This document shows, piece after piece, positions 1-7,913 of a stretch of DNA of 64,000 nt. The notes beneath the pieces are model-generated. The model did no database searches. It had not been told where the DNA came from and saw only the letters and a list, made by a program, of their open reading frames with translations. Within the stretch, counting starts at the first letter, position 1. Every line of letters begins with the position of its first letter. The stretch comes from Myxococcota bacterium (GTDB taxonomy: Bacteria; Myxococcota_A; UBA9160; UBA4427). The stretch lies in contig JAQWRT010000079.1 in the NCBI GenBank assembly GCA_029243605.1, forward strand, positions 1-64,000, given 5' to 3'. The translations under genes were made by a program, and so were the position numbers.

Positions 1-235
1 CCATAATTTATAAGCTATACAATTTCGTAGAGTTTTACTTACAAACTCTTCATATTTGGTATGTGGTTTAGTTGTATTCGTGAAGATACCATTTCTATGG
101 CGACTTTATTATTGCCACCTTGAGGAATTATCACATCAGCATATAATTTTGTAGGCTCAATAAACTGCTGATGCACAATATAAAAAAAATGGAAGATGGT
201 TAGTAAAAACAACAGTAACTATTGAAATTGAAGGG
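1..235. other. AT-rich foreign segment, probable chimeric join
   Basis: This stretch is strongly AT-rich, with runs of A and T and none of the GC-rich codon use of the rest of the window. Composition changes abruptly between about 228 and 240, in the middle of an RNase D reading frame on the minus strand. It carries the tail of an unrelated gene (uridine kinase). The simplest reading is an assembly join or contaminating read end at a contig edge; a real recombination junction is possible but less likely. Confidence 0.7.
39..179 (-). pseudogene. udk: Uridine kinase C-terminal fragment (AT-rich, foreign)
   Basis: The minus strand encodes about 46 residues ending at a TAA at 39-41. The segment [17 protein letters not shown] followed by NNKVAIEM matches the conserved C-terminal lid of uridine kinases, which phosphorylate uridine and cytidine in pyrimidine salvage. 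Upstream of about 180 the frame runs into a poly-T tract and loses all resemblance to the family, so only the tail is present. Codon use is AT-rich and unlike every other gene here, so the fragment probably comes from a different genome. The family call rests on motif recall only. Confidence 0.55.
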
Positions 236-406
236 GTCGATCAGCCAGCACTTCTTGTGGGTCGCGACCTGGACCAGGCAGACCTTGTCGAAGTAGTGGT
301 AGAAGCTGTCGGCCTCGGTATCGAAGGCGACGATTTCTTCCCCCAGCAAATCTTTCGCCAGGGCTTCAAGCTCTTTCGCCTCGGTGATGATTTCGAACTC
401 GGCCAC
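235..406 (-). CDS. rnd: Ribonuclease D N-terminal fragment, truncated at the join
   Basis: About 57 residues of a DEDD-type 3'-5' exoribonuclease begin at a GTG at 406. The segment VAFDTEADSFYHY holds the first DEDD motif (the D and E of FDTEA bind the catalytic metals), followed by KVCLVQVAT and LIDP, both typical of RNase D proteins, which trim tRNA 3' ends. The family normally has 350 or more residues; here the frame enters the AT-rich segment directly after LIDP and meets a stop at 200-202. The gene lies divergent from the FIST gene. The truncation is best explained by the chimeric join rather than by a real deletion. Confidence 0.7.
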
Positions 407-580
407 GCCAGCCCTTACTTCCTATGCCCAATTAGAGCCCGATTCTCGGAGACCACGCGGGCTGGACTTTGTTTACCTACGGGGGGCCGTCGTTTGTGGA
501 ACCTCGCTCCGGCTCCAGACTGGGGGATGCTAGCCGACGCCCCGGTGACTCGAAACCCGCCCGGCTCTTGAGGAGGAATC

Positions 581-1756
581 TTGGCGGACCGGGCAATTAT
601 TCCTGAAACTCCCCGCGTGAGGGCTGGACTGGGCATATCGACGCGGCCAGAGGCGCAAGGTGGGGTTGAGAACGCCCTCGAAGCCGCTCTGGAAGATCTG
701 GAGGGGGCTCCTCCCGACGCGGTGGTCGCTGTGGCGACGGCGGCGCTGGGCCAGGATTCCCTCGCGGAGCTGATGGAGAGGCTGGCCCTCGTCCTGGACT
801 GCCCCGCCTGGCTGGCGGCCAGCGCCGAGGGCCTTTTGCTCGCCGACCGGGAGATCGTGGGTCTGCCCGGCTTTGCCCTGGCGGCTCTCTCCGGGGTGCC
901 CGCCGAAGTTTTCGCTTGCGAGGGTCTGGCTGGGCGCGAATCCGCGGCGGCGGACGAGATCGCGAGTCAACTGTCGGGCCGGCCCGGCCCGGACGATCTG
1001 CTGGTGGTCTTCACGGATTCTCAAAATATGGCCCCGGCCCCGGTGCTCGAAGCCTTGGCCGAGGTGGCGGGGCCCGCGGCGGTGGTGGGCCTCGGGGCCA
1101 GCGAGGTGCCCGGGGGCTCTCCCCAGGTTTGGGCGGCGGGGGATCGCATCGAGGACGGCTGCGCGGGCCTCTGGCTTCGGCCCTCCCGACCTCCTGAAAT
1201 CGCGGTGAGCGATGGGTTACGCCCGGTGGCCGAGGAAATGGAGGTGACTCGGGCCCAGGGGCATTGGGTCCTGAGCTTGGATGGCTACCCCGCCCTCGAG
1301 TGCCTGCGCGATGTTTCGGGTCCGGCCGGCCCCGGTGGCGAAGTGCAGGAGATTCTGGCTCTGCTCTCCCGGGCGGGGGTGACGGGCGAGGTGGCGCGCA
1401 ATCTGGTGGGCGTCGATCCCGCTCGGGGTGCCTTCGCCCTGGCCACCCCGGTGGCCTCGGGCGATCGGATTCGCCTGGCTCGCCGGGATTCCCTGGTGGC
1501 TCGGGAAAATCTCCGGGCCGATCTCGCGGAATTGCCGCCCGGGCGTCCGGGCTTGGGTCTCTATTTCTCCTGTCCGACGCGGGGGGCCCGACTCTTCGAG
1601 CACGAGGGTCTCGAGAGCGGATATCTCGCGGGCGCCTTGGGTCCAGCGCCGCTGCTGGGTATGATGGGGGCTTTTCAACTGGCCCCGGACCCTCGGGGCG
1701 CCGTTCCCCTGCTTCACACCTATTCCGGGGTCTTGGCGCGCTTCGAGGGCTCCTGA
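581..1756 (+). CDS. FIST domain sensory protein
   Basis: This 391-residue protein has the two-part architecture of FIST_N (about residues 15-215) and FIST_C (about 225-370), a putative small-ligand (amino acid) sensing module. Visible segments include the SLAELMERL helix, the VVFTDS and AVVGLGASE strands of the N half, and the C-terminal LGLYFSCPTRG and LLGMMGAFQLAP strings typical of FIST_C. No transmembrane, kinase or cyclase domain is attached, so it is a stand-alone sensor or enzyme-like protein of unknown output. A TTG start is chosen because AGGAGG lies at 571-576 directly before it. The aminotransferase gene follows after 34 bases. Confidence 0.75.
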   Translation: MADRAIIPETPRVRAGLGISTRPEAQGGVENALEAALEDLEGAPPDAVVAVATAALGQDSLAELMERLALVLDCPAWLAASAEGLLLADREIVGLPGFALAALSGVPAEVFACEGLAGRESAAADEIASQLSGRPGPDDLLVVFTDSQNMAPAPVLEALAEVAGPAAVVGLGASEVPGGSPQVWAAGDRIEDGCAGLWLRPSRPPEIAVSDGLRPVAEEMEVTRAQGHWVLSLDGYPALECLRDVSGPAGPGGEVQEILALLSRAGVTGEVARNLVGVDPARGAFALATPVASGDRIRLARRDSLVARENLRADLAELPPGRPGLGLYFSCPTRGARLFEHEGLESGYLAGALGPAPLLGMMGAFQLAPDPRGAVPLLHTYSGVLARFEGS

Positions 1757-1790
1757 GGAAGTCGCCGCCGGGCCCGCCAGGAGTGCTCAC

Positions 1791-2684
1791 ATGACGAATG
1801 AAGACCGCACCAAGGTGTGGATCGAGGGCCGGATCGTCGAAGCCGCCGACGCCAGGATTTCGGTCTTCGATCACGGCCTGCTCTACGGCGACGGACTCTT
1901 CGAGGGGATGCGGGTCTATGGCCGGGCGATTTTTCGCCTCGATGACCACCTTCGCCGTTTCGAGCGCGGCGCCCGGGCCCTGGGAATCCCGCTCCCGGAA
2001 GGCCGAGAGGGGATTCGGAAGATCGTTCTCGAGACCGCTCGCGCCTATGGTGAGGACGACGCCTATATCCGTCTCTTGCTGACTCGGGGCCAGGGGGCTC
2101 TGGGTGTGGACCCGACGACCTGCACCGACCCTCAGCGGATCTGCATCGTGACCCGGATAGCGCTCTACCCCAAGGAGAAGCTCAGCCGGGGTATCGACAT
2201 GGTGACATCGAGTTACCGACGGCCGGCTCCGGACGCGGTGGATCCGGCGACGAAGAGCCTCAACTACCTCAACAGCGTGCTCGCCAAGCGGGAGGCCCGA
2301 TTGAGAGGCGCCGACGAAGCGCTGATCCTGAATGCCCGGGGCGCGGTGGCCGAGGCCAGCGTCGCCAACGTGTTCGTTTGCCGGGACGGAACGCTGATGA
2401 CCCCGTCCTCCAGCGAGGGGGCCCTGCCGGGGATCACCCGAGCCAGCGTTTTGGAGATTGCCGAGGGCCTCGGCCTGGCGACCCGAGAGTGCTCCCTCGG
2501 ACGGATGGACCTGTTCTCCGCCGACGAGGTCTTTCTCACGGGCAGCGGCGCTCGGATCGTGCCCGTGGCGACCCTAGACGGGGAGTGCCTGGGAGAGAAG
2601 GACCAGGGATTGGGCCCGCAGACCCGCCGCATCATGGATGCCTTCGCCGATTTCGTCCTGGAACACGGGACGCCCATCGGGTAG
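1791..2684 (+). CDS. ilvE: Branched-chain amino acid aminotransferase (class IV PLP)
   Basis: This 297-residue fold-type IV PLP enzyme probably catalyses the last step of valine, leucine and isoleucine synthesis, or their degradation. The N-terminal part has the SVFDHGLLYGDGLFEG signature of the BCAT/D-amino-acid transaminase/ADC lyase superfamily. Lys155 in TKSLNYLNS is the Schiff-base lysine, and AEASVANVF near 188-195 and GITRASVLE follow as in BCATs. The length is standard. D-amino-acid aminotransferase remains an alternative within this fold. It sits between the FIST gene and proS on the same strand. A stem-loop overlaps its stop codon. Confidence 0.85.
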   Translation: MTNEDRTKVWIEGRIVEAADARISVFDHGLLYGDGLFEGMRVYGRAIFRLDDHLRRFERGARALGIPLPEGREGIRKIVLETARAYGEDDAYIRLLLTRGQGALGVDPTTCTDPQRICIVTRIALYPKEKLSRGIDMVTSSYRRPAPDAVDPATKSLNYLNSVLAKREARLRGADEALILNARGAVAEASVANVFVCRDGTLMTPSSSEGALPGITRASVLEIAEGLGLATRECSLGRMDLFSADEVFLTGSGARIVPVATLDGECLGEKDQGLGPQTRRIMDAFADFVLEHGTPIG

Positions 2685-2695
2685 CGGGCTACCCG
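2678..2695 (+). terminator. GC-rich stem-loop over the ilvE stop codon
   Basis: CGGGTAGC and GCTACCCG form a perfect 8-bp inverted repeat separated by two G residues; the TAG stop of the aminotransferase lies in the left arm. There is no T-run, so intrinsic termination is doubtful. It may be an attenuating or 3'-end-protecting hairpin before proS. Confidence 0.35.
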
Positions 2696-2762
2696 GCCCC
2701 CCGGCGGCTATTGTCGGCCCGGGACCGGGTACAAGACCGGATCGCCCCCTGGAGGAGAAGCT

Positions 2763-4475
2763 GTGCTTTGGTCAAGAGTCTTTATTCCCACTCTGCGCGA
2801 CGACCCGGCCGATGCCGAGGCCGTGAGCCACAAGTTGCTGATTCGGGCGGGCTTCATGCGCCAATTGATGGCCGGGGTGTATTCGCTGCTGCCCCTGGGC
2901 CATCGCGTTCTCCACAAGATCGAGGGCATCGTCCGCGAGGAAATGAACGGCACCGGGGCCCAGGAGTTTCGTCTCCCCTCGCTTCATCCGCGTGAGATCT
3001 GGGAGCGCAGCGGGCGCTGGTCGAAAATGGGCGACGAGATGTTCCAGTTTGAGGATCGCCGAGGCAGCGAGGTGGGCCTCGGAATGACCCACGAAGAAAT
3101 TTTCGCCCACCTGGCCAGTGAGCTGCGCTCGTATAAGGAATTGCCCCAATCCTGGTATCAGTTCCAAACCAAATTCAGGGACGAGCCGCGCCCCAAGAGT
3201 GGGCTGCTTCGGGTTCGCGAATTCACCATGAAGGACTCGTACTCCATGGACGTCGACGAGGCGGGGCTGGATCACTCCTTCGAGGTTCATTTCGAAGCCT
3301 ATCGGCGGATCTTCAAGCGGCTCGGTCTCGACACCGTTGCGGTGGAGGCCTCGTCGGGATCCATGGGGGGAAGCCAATCCGTCGAGTTCATGTTGCGGAC
3401 CGATGCCGGTGAGGATTGGGTGGCGGCCTGCCAGGCCTGCGGTTACGCGGCGAATTTTGAAAAGGCCACCAGTCGGCCGCCGGCTCTGACTGGGGGGTCG
3501 ACCCTGCCGTCCCCGGAAAAATTTCCCACCCCGAATATTCGAACCATCGAGGACCTGGCCACGATGGAGGGGGGAGCGCCCGCTGGGGAGCAGATCAAGA
3601 CCCTGGTCTATTCCATCGACGACAAGATCGTGCTGGTGCTTCTCCGGGGCGATGACACCCTGGTGGAACAGAAACTCCTCGACAACGTCGAGGCCGAGAC
3701 CCTCCGACCGGCCTCGGCCGACGAGATCCAAGCCGCCCTGGGCTCCCGGCCCGGGAGTCTGGGTGCGGTCGGGGCGGGTGAGATCTTCGTGATTGCTGAC
3801 GAAGCGCTTCGGGGCTGCACCGGCATGGTGACGGGTGCCAACGAGGACGGTTTTCATCTGCGCGGGGTCGACATCGATCGCGATATCGAGGTCAAGGGTT
3901 GGCTCGATCTGCGCGAGGTCAGGGCCGGCGAGGGGTGCTCGCTCTGTGGCGAAGCGCTGGAGGTCTACAAATGCCTCGAGGTCGCCCATATCTTCAAACT
4001 CGGGACAGTCTACAGCGAGGCCATGGGGGCCGAGGTCCTCGACAAGAACGGCAAGAAGGTGCCGGTGGTCATGGGATCCTACGGCATCGGGATTGACCGC
4101 AACCTCGCCGCCATCGTCGAATCCCACAACGATGAATCCGGGATCGTTTGGCCCGTCAACGTGGCCCCCTTTGAGGTTGTGATCAGCGTGATCAAACCCA
4201 AAGATGTTGCTTGCCTCGAGACGGCCCAGCGGGTTTACGAAGCGCTCCAGGAACGGGGTATCGACGTGGTCCTGGACGATCGCGATGAGCGCCCGGGAGT
4301 CAAGTTCAAGGATGCCGATCTCGTGGGGATCCCGTATCGCGTGACCGTCGGTCCCAAGGGGCTCGAGAACGGGGTGGTGGAATTGCGTCGCCGAAAAACC
4401 GGGGAAACCCAGGATCTCGAAATCGCCCATGCGGCTGTAAGCATTGTCGAAGCCGTGCTCGACGAGCGGCGCTGA
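2763..4475 (+). CDS. proS: Prolyl-tRNA synthetase, bacterial type with editing domain
   Basis: This 570-residue cytoplasmic class II aminoacyl-tRNA synthetase charges tRNA-Pro. Motif 1 and 2 regions are visible: VSHKLLIRAGFMRQ and YSLLPLGHRV at the N terminus, GLGMTHEE, then FRDEPRPKSGLLRVREF. An insertion of about 170 residues (roughly 225-400) containing EQIKTLVY matches the INS editing domain of bacterial-type ProRS, which clears mischarged alanine. Motif 3 is GSYGIGIDRNLAA, followed by the anticodon-binding domain (VAPFEVVISVI onwards). Length fits the bacterial-type family. The GTG start at 2763 follows a GGAGGAGAAG ribosome-binding site. Confidence 0.97.
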   Translation: MLWSRVFIPTLRDDPADAEAVSHKLLIRAGFMRQLMAGVYSLLPLGHRVLHKIEGIVREEMNGTGAQEFRLPSLHPREIWERSGRWSKMGDEMFQFEDRRGSEVGLGMTHEEIFAHLASELRSYKELPQSWYQFQTKFRDEPRPKSGLLRVREFTMKDSYSMDVDEAGLDHSFEVHFEAYRRIFKRLGLDTVAVEASSGSMGGSQSVEFMLRTDAGEDWVAACQACGYAANFEKATSRPPALTGGSTLPSPEKFPTPNIRTIEDLATMEGGAPAGEQIKTLVYSIDDKIVLVLLRGDDTLVEQKLLDNVEAETLRPASADEIQAALGSRPGSLGAVGAGEIFVIADEALRGCTGMVTGANEDGFHLRGVDIDRDIEVKGWLDLREVRAGEGCSLCGEALEVYKCLEVAHIFKLGTVYSEAMGAEVLDKNGKKVPVVMGSYGIGIDRNLAAIVESHNDESGIVWPVNVAPFEVVISVIKPKDVACLETAQRVYEALQERGIDVVLDDRDERPGVKFKDADLVGIPYRVTVGPKGLENGVVELRRRKTGETQDLEIAHAAVSIVEAVLDERR

Positions 4476-4487
4476 TCGGGGGCTGGT

Positions 4488-5093
4488 GTGAGCTCGCCAC
4501 CGACGCGTCCGGGCGCCGATACTTCCCGGGACGGGGAGCGCTGGCTGACCCCCGCCAACGCCATTACGTCGATTCGCCTTCCTCTGGCGCCGCTGTGTGC
4601 CTGGGCAATCGTCAGCGATCAGCCCTTATTGGCCGCCTCGAGCTTCGCTTTGGCGGGGCTAAGCGACCTGGTGGATGGCCGGGTGGCGCGCCATCGGGGT
4701 GAGGTCTCGCGCCTGGGTGGAGTGCTCGACCACACCAGCGATGCGCTCTTTGTCGCCTCGGGCCTGGCGGCCCTGGCGAGCCAGGGGATCGTTCCCTGGG
4801 CTCTGGCCCCGTTGGTTGTGCTGGCTTTCCTTCAGTACGCCCTGGACTCTCGAGTGCTGGCCGGTCACACCCTGCGCACCAGCCAACTCGGGCGATTCAA
4901 CGGGATCGGGTATTTCATTCTGCTGGGAACGCCGCTGATCAGGGACGCTCTCGGCCTCTCCTGGCCGGGGCCGGGGTTGGTCTTCGTATTGGGTGGGCTC
5001 CTGGTGGCTGCGACAGGAGTCTCCATGCTCGATCGGGGCTGGGCCTACTGGCTCAGTCGAAGAGCTCCCGGTTCGCCCGGCGAAGGAAGATGA
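4488..5093 (+). CDS. CDP-alcohol phosphatidyltransferase family membrane protein
   Basis: This 201-residue integral membrane enzyme transfers a phosphatidyl or phospho-alcohol group from a CDP-activated donor. The complete family signature is present at residues 60-85: Asp60, Asp63-Gly64, Ala67-Arg68, Gly77, Asp81 and Asp85, with exactly the conserved spacing. Several hydrophobic helices surround it. Members make phosphatidylglycerophosphate, phosphatidylserine, cardiolipin or inositol lipids, and the substrate cannot be told from sequence. The GTG start lies 12 bases after proS. Its last 41 bases overlap the 3' end of the convergent membrane-protein gene. Confidence 0.85.
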   Translation: MSSPPTRPGADTSRDGERWLTPANAITSIRLPLAPLCAWAIVSDQPLLAASSFALAGLSDLVDGRVARHRGEVSRLGGVLDHTSDALFVASGLAALASQGIVPWALAPLVVLAFLQYALDSRVLAGHTLRTSQLGRFNGIGYFILLGTPLIRDALGLSWPGPGLVFVLGGLLVAATGVSMLDRGWAYWLSRRAPGSPGEGR

Positions 5094-6036
5094 GCCCGAT
5101 TGCGGCGTTGAAGAAAATGAAGAAGTTGTGCTGGACCAGTCCAAACGCCGCCATTTCTCCGGCCTTGTTGCCCGGGAAGAGCACCACCCAGAGGGTGATG
5201 GCCACGGTGCGCATGGGTCCCGGAGTCGCGGCACCGAAGAAGATCACGGGCAGGTAGCCGAGCATCTGGACGAAGCCCACTTCGACGCCGAAGAGTTGCA
5301 GGGCCAGGGTGTAGACCACCACCGCGGCGAGTAGGGCAGGGGAGCGCATCAATACCACCATGCCGTAATGCCGGGGGGAGGCCTCGCGAAAAGCCTTGAA
5401 GATGGGTTTGTCGCGAAAGCTGGCGAGGCTTGCGCTCTGGCCGCGAAAGACGAAGATCCAGGCGATGAAAACCAGGGAGGCCACCGCCGCGACCCAGGGG
5501 ATCCAGCCGAAGACTTCGGGAAGCGACTCCTTCCCGATCCACCAACCCACCGTCGCCCAGCCGAGCAGGTAATAGAACTCGCAGAACATGATGAAGAGCA
5601 TGCTCGAGCCCACTTCCCAACCCGGCACGCCATAACGCCGGTTGAGGTAGAGCCCCATGGCGCCCTTGCCCACCTGCTCGTTCAGGATCGAGAGGATATA
5701 GCTGCTGCCTCGGATAGGGAGCATGTCCCGGTAGGCGACCCGGGTGTTGAAGTAGTTGATGACCCGCCAGACGACACCGGTATCGATGAGAAAAAAGAAG
5801 AACGAGTAGGGGACCATCAAGAGGAGCCAGTTTCCCCAATCGACGTTGGCGAAGACGCCACCGAGATAGCTCGGGAGGCTCAGTCCCTCCCGCCCCGCGG
5901 CACCGGACAATTTCCCGTAGAGATAGGCGAAGCAGGCCAGGGTGATCAGCCAGGGCAGGGCTTGCTGCCACACCGGCCGTCGAGTCACCGCGCTCATGGT
6001 TTCGGTTTCGCTGCTCGGGGTCGATCCGTCAGTCAT
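5053..6036 (-). CDS. Polytopic membrane protein, flippase-like (LPG_synthase_TM/UPF0104-like)
   Basis: A 327-residue protein with about seven or eight hydrophobic helices, beginning after a short polar N terminus. The arrangement (paired helices, then a conserved loop ILNEQVGKGAMGLYLNRRYG) recalls the lysylphosphatidylglycerol-synthase transmembrane/YbhN-like flippase family, where an N-terminal region with conserved Gly and Asn sits between helices. No catalytic domain is attached. It may move or sense membrane lipids, but the family assignment is tentative. It starts 8 bases inside the end of the NmrA-like gene and its 3' end overlaps the CDP-alcohol transferase on the opposite strand. Confidence 0.5.
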   Translation of the reverse strand: MTDGSTPSSETETMSAVTRRPVWQQALPWLITLACFAYLYGKLSGAAGREGLSLPSYLGGVFANVDWGNWLLLMVPYSFFFFLIDTGVVWRVINYFNTRVAYRDMLPIRGSSYILSILNEQVGKGAMGLYLNRRYGVPGWEVGSSMLFIMFCEFYYLLGWATVGWWIGKESLPEVFGWIPWVAAVASLVFIAWIFVFRGQSASLASFRDKPIFKAFREASPRHYGMVVLMRSPALLAAVVVYTLALQLFGVEVGFVQMLGYLPVIFFGAATPGPMRTVAITLWVVLFPGNKAGEMAAFGLVQHNFFIFFNAAIGLIFLRRANRELFD

Positions 6037-6982
6037 GCTTTTTTACCTCGGGTCCTGTGTATGCACGAAGTGTTTCCGTCAGAGGCGTGAGTTGAATGCC
6101 CAGGGCTTGGCAGGCGGGTTCCGGATCCAAGCGGTCATCGTGCTGAAGAATTTCGAGCATGGCCGGCGTGATCGGAGGGTTGGACGATAAGCGCGCCAGG
6201 GCCGCGGCGAAAATTCGGGCGAGGGCGAGGGGAATCGGGATGACCTTGGGATGGGTCCCATGGAGTTCCGCGACCCGGAGGAGCAACGCCCGATGGGAGA
6301 GGCATTCGGGCCCTCCCAGGTCGAGCCCGAGGTGAGTGTCCTCGGCCTCGGAGAGCGCGGCGACGATGGCCGCGACCACATCCCGGCTATCGATGGGCTG
6401 CTGGAGGGTGGCGCCTCCGCCGACCAAGGCCACCGCCCGGGCCTGGGCCTGGGAGGCGAGGGCTCGGGAGGCGAAATCGTCGGGGCCCAGCACCATGGGT
6501 ACCCGCAGCACGGTCGAGGGAACCCGCCCGGCGAGTAAGATCGCCTCGGCGGCCCCCTTGGACTTAAGGCAGGCATTCACGGCGCCCTCGTGGGAGCCGA
6601 AAATGCTCAGGTAGACGATGCGTCGGCAGCCCGCCTCGGCGGCGGCGGCCTCGAGGACCTGGCAAGTTTTTTCGTGGGCCGATGCGTAGGTCGCTCCGGC
6701 GCCCTCCTTGATGATTCCCACGAGGTGAACGATGCCCTGGCAACCCGCCACGGCCTGGGCCATGGAGGCGGGGTCCGTGTAGTCGCCGATGATGATCTCG
6801 GGGGGCTGGGACCCGGGGATCGCCCGGACCCGAGCGGCTGCCGATTCCGAGCGGACCAGAGCCCGGATTCCCATGGGTTGGGAAGTCCCCTGGCCACTGA
6901 GTTCGGCCAGCCGGTGCAATAATTGCCGGCCGAGGTTGCCGTTGGCGCCGGTGACGAGAATATGGTGCGGAAGGTCGGGCAT
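6029..6982 (-). CDS. NAD(P)-binding NmrA/atypical SDR-family protein
   Basis: This 317-residue Rossmann protein starts with the HILVTGANGNLGRQLL dinucleotide-binding motif (GxxGxxG type). It continues with IIGDYTDPASMAQAV, GIVHLVGI and RIVYLSIFGSHEG, as in atypical short-chain reductases related to NmrA and to the complex I subunit NDUFA9/ubiquinone-biosynthesis reductases. The canonical YxxxK pair of classical SDRs is replaced by a SKGAAE segment. The substrate is unknown. It lies 46 bases after sufT on the same strand and may be the tail of the suf transcript. Confidence 0.7.
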   Translation of the reverse strand: MPDLPHHILVTGANGNLGRQLLHRLAELSGQGTSQPMGIRALVRSESAAARVRAIPGSQPPEIIIGDYTDPASMAQAVAGCQGIVHLVGIIKEGAGATYASAHEKTCQVLEAAAAEAGCRRIVYLSIFGSHEGAVNACLKSKGAAEAILLAGRVPSTVLRVPMVLGPDDFASRALASQAQARAVALVGGGATLQQPIDSRDVVAAIVAALSEAEDTHLGLDLGGPECLSHRALLLRVAELHGTHPKVIPIPLALARIFAAALARLSSNPPITPAMLEILQHDDRLDPEPACQALGIQLTPLTETLRAYTGPEVKKHD

Positions 6983-7028
6983 GGAAGAACCTTTGCGAAG
7001 CCGGGAATTCCCGGGAGCGGATGCGCGC

Positions 7029-7400
7029 TCAGATATTGAGTTGGAGCCGAGCGGCGGATGACATCATCTCCATGTCCCACGGCGGATCCCAGACGAGTTC
7101 GAGTTCGACTTCCTTGACGCCCTCGACCTCTCGGGCCTTGGCTTCGACTTCCGGGGGTAGGATCTCTGCGGCGGGGCACATGGGTGTGGTCAGGGTCATG
7201 ACCACCTTTACTCGGCCCTGATCGTCGACATTGATCGAGTAGATCAAGCCGAGCTCGTAGATATCCACCGGGATCTCAGGGTCGTAGACGGTTTTGATGG
7301 CAGCGATCAGATCGTACTCGATATCGGTGGCCTTCCTGAGCGATCCCTCAGGGCTTTCTTCGCCGATCTTGGGCTCTTGAGCTTCGTCGCTTTTGTCCAT
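7029..7400 (-). CDS. sufT: SufT-like MIP18/DUF59 Fe-S maturation protein
   Basis: This 123-residue protein consists of one MIP18/DUF59 domain (about 25-120) after a short charged N terminus. The hallmark segment DPEIPVDIYELGLIY spans residues 40-54 and Cys75 lies in TTPMCPAAE, the reactive cysteine position of the family. SufT proteins help deliver Fe-S clusters to apo-enzymes under high demand. Its place directly after sufU in the suf operon supports the role. Members in phenylacetate clusters (PaaD) are alternatives, but no paa genes are nearby. Confidence 0.85.
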   Translation of the reverse strand: MDKSDEAQEPKIGEESPEGSLRKATDIEYDLIAAIKTVYDPEIPVDIYELGLIYSINVDDQGRVKVVMTLTTPMCPAAEILPPEVEAKAREVEGVKEVELELVWDPPWDMEMMSSAARLQLNI

Positions 7401-7460
7401 GCCTGGGTGCTTCTTTCTCTCTCGGGGAAATGTTGAGGGTGTGCTTATGTTCCGTTCACT

Positions 7461-7913
7461 TCACTCGGTTTTTGCGGTGCTTCCGTCCTGTTGGAGAGCG
7501 GCTCTCAGGGTGTGCCAGGCGAGAGTCGCGCACTTGACTCGCATGGGAAATTCCCGCACGCCTGAAAAGACCGCGAGCTTTCCAATATCGGGAGTCTGGA
7601 CTGGCGAGTCGGGTTCGCTGGTCACCATCTCGTGAAAGTCCTCAAATTTACTCTCGACTTCGTCGAGGCTCTTGCCTTGGACAAAATCGGTCATCAGCGA
7701 AGCCGAGGCCACCGAGATTGCGCACCCCGTCCCCTGGAAAGCGACGTCCTTGACCCGCTCACCCTCGAGCTCGAGGTAGACCGTGAGCTGATCGCCGCAG
7801 AGGGGGTTATGACCGTCCGCGTGGAGGTCGGCACCCTCGAGCACGCGAAAATTCCGCGGCTTGCGATTGTGGTCCAGGATCGTTGCCTGGTAGAGGTCGC
7901 GAAGTTCGTCCAT
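7461..7913 (-). CDS. sufU: SufU Fe-S scaffold / SufS sulfur acceptor
   Basis: This 150-residue IscU-like protein carries Cys39, Asp41, Cys64 and Cys128, the three cysteines and one aspartate that bind zinc or a cluster. The GTGCAISVAS loop and the 18-20 residue insertion between the second and third cysteines mark it as SufU rather than IscU. SufU takes persulfide sulfur from SufS and passes it to SufBCD. Its ATG overlaps the sufS stop by one base (TGATG), so the two are translationally coupled. Confidence 0.92.
   Translation of the reverse strand: MDELRDLYQATILDHNRKPRNFRVLEGADLHADGHNPLCGDQLTVYLELEGERVKDVAFQGTGCAISVASASLMTDFVQGKSLDEVESKFEDFHEMVTSEPDSPVQTPDIGKLAVFSGVREFPMRVKCATLAWHTLRAALQQDGSTAKTE

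Noticed and set aside
164-571. A plus-strand frame reading through the AT-rich/GC-rich junction
   Set aside because: It looks protein-like at [14 protein letters not shown], but the remainder is antisense to RNase D, and the composition break lies inside it, so it is most likely accidental.
1011-1949. A 312-residue minus-strand open frame, rich in Pro and Arg
   Set aside because: Antisense of the FIST gene with repetitive Pro-Arg composition from GC-skewed codons; not protein-like.
2772-4430. A 552-residue open frame opposite proS
   Set aside because: It is an antisense shadow of the proS codons; the composition is Asp/His/Gly-rich and no domain is recognisable.
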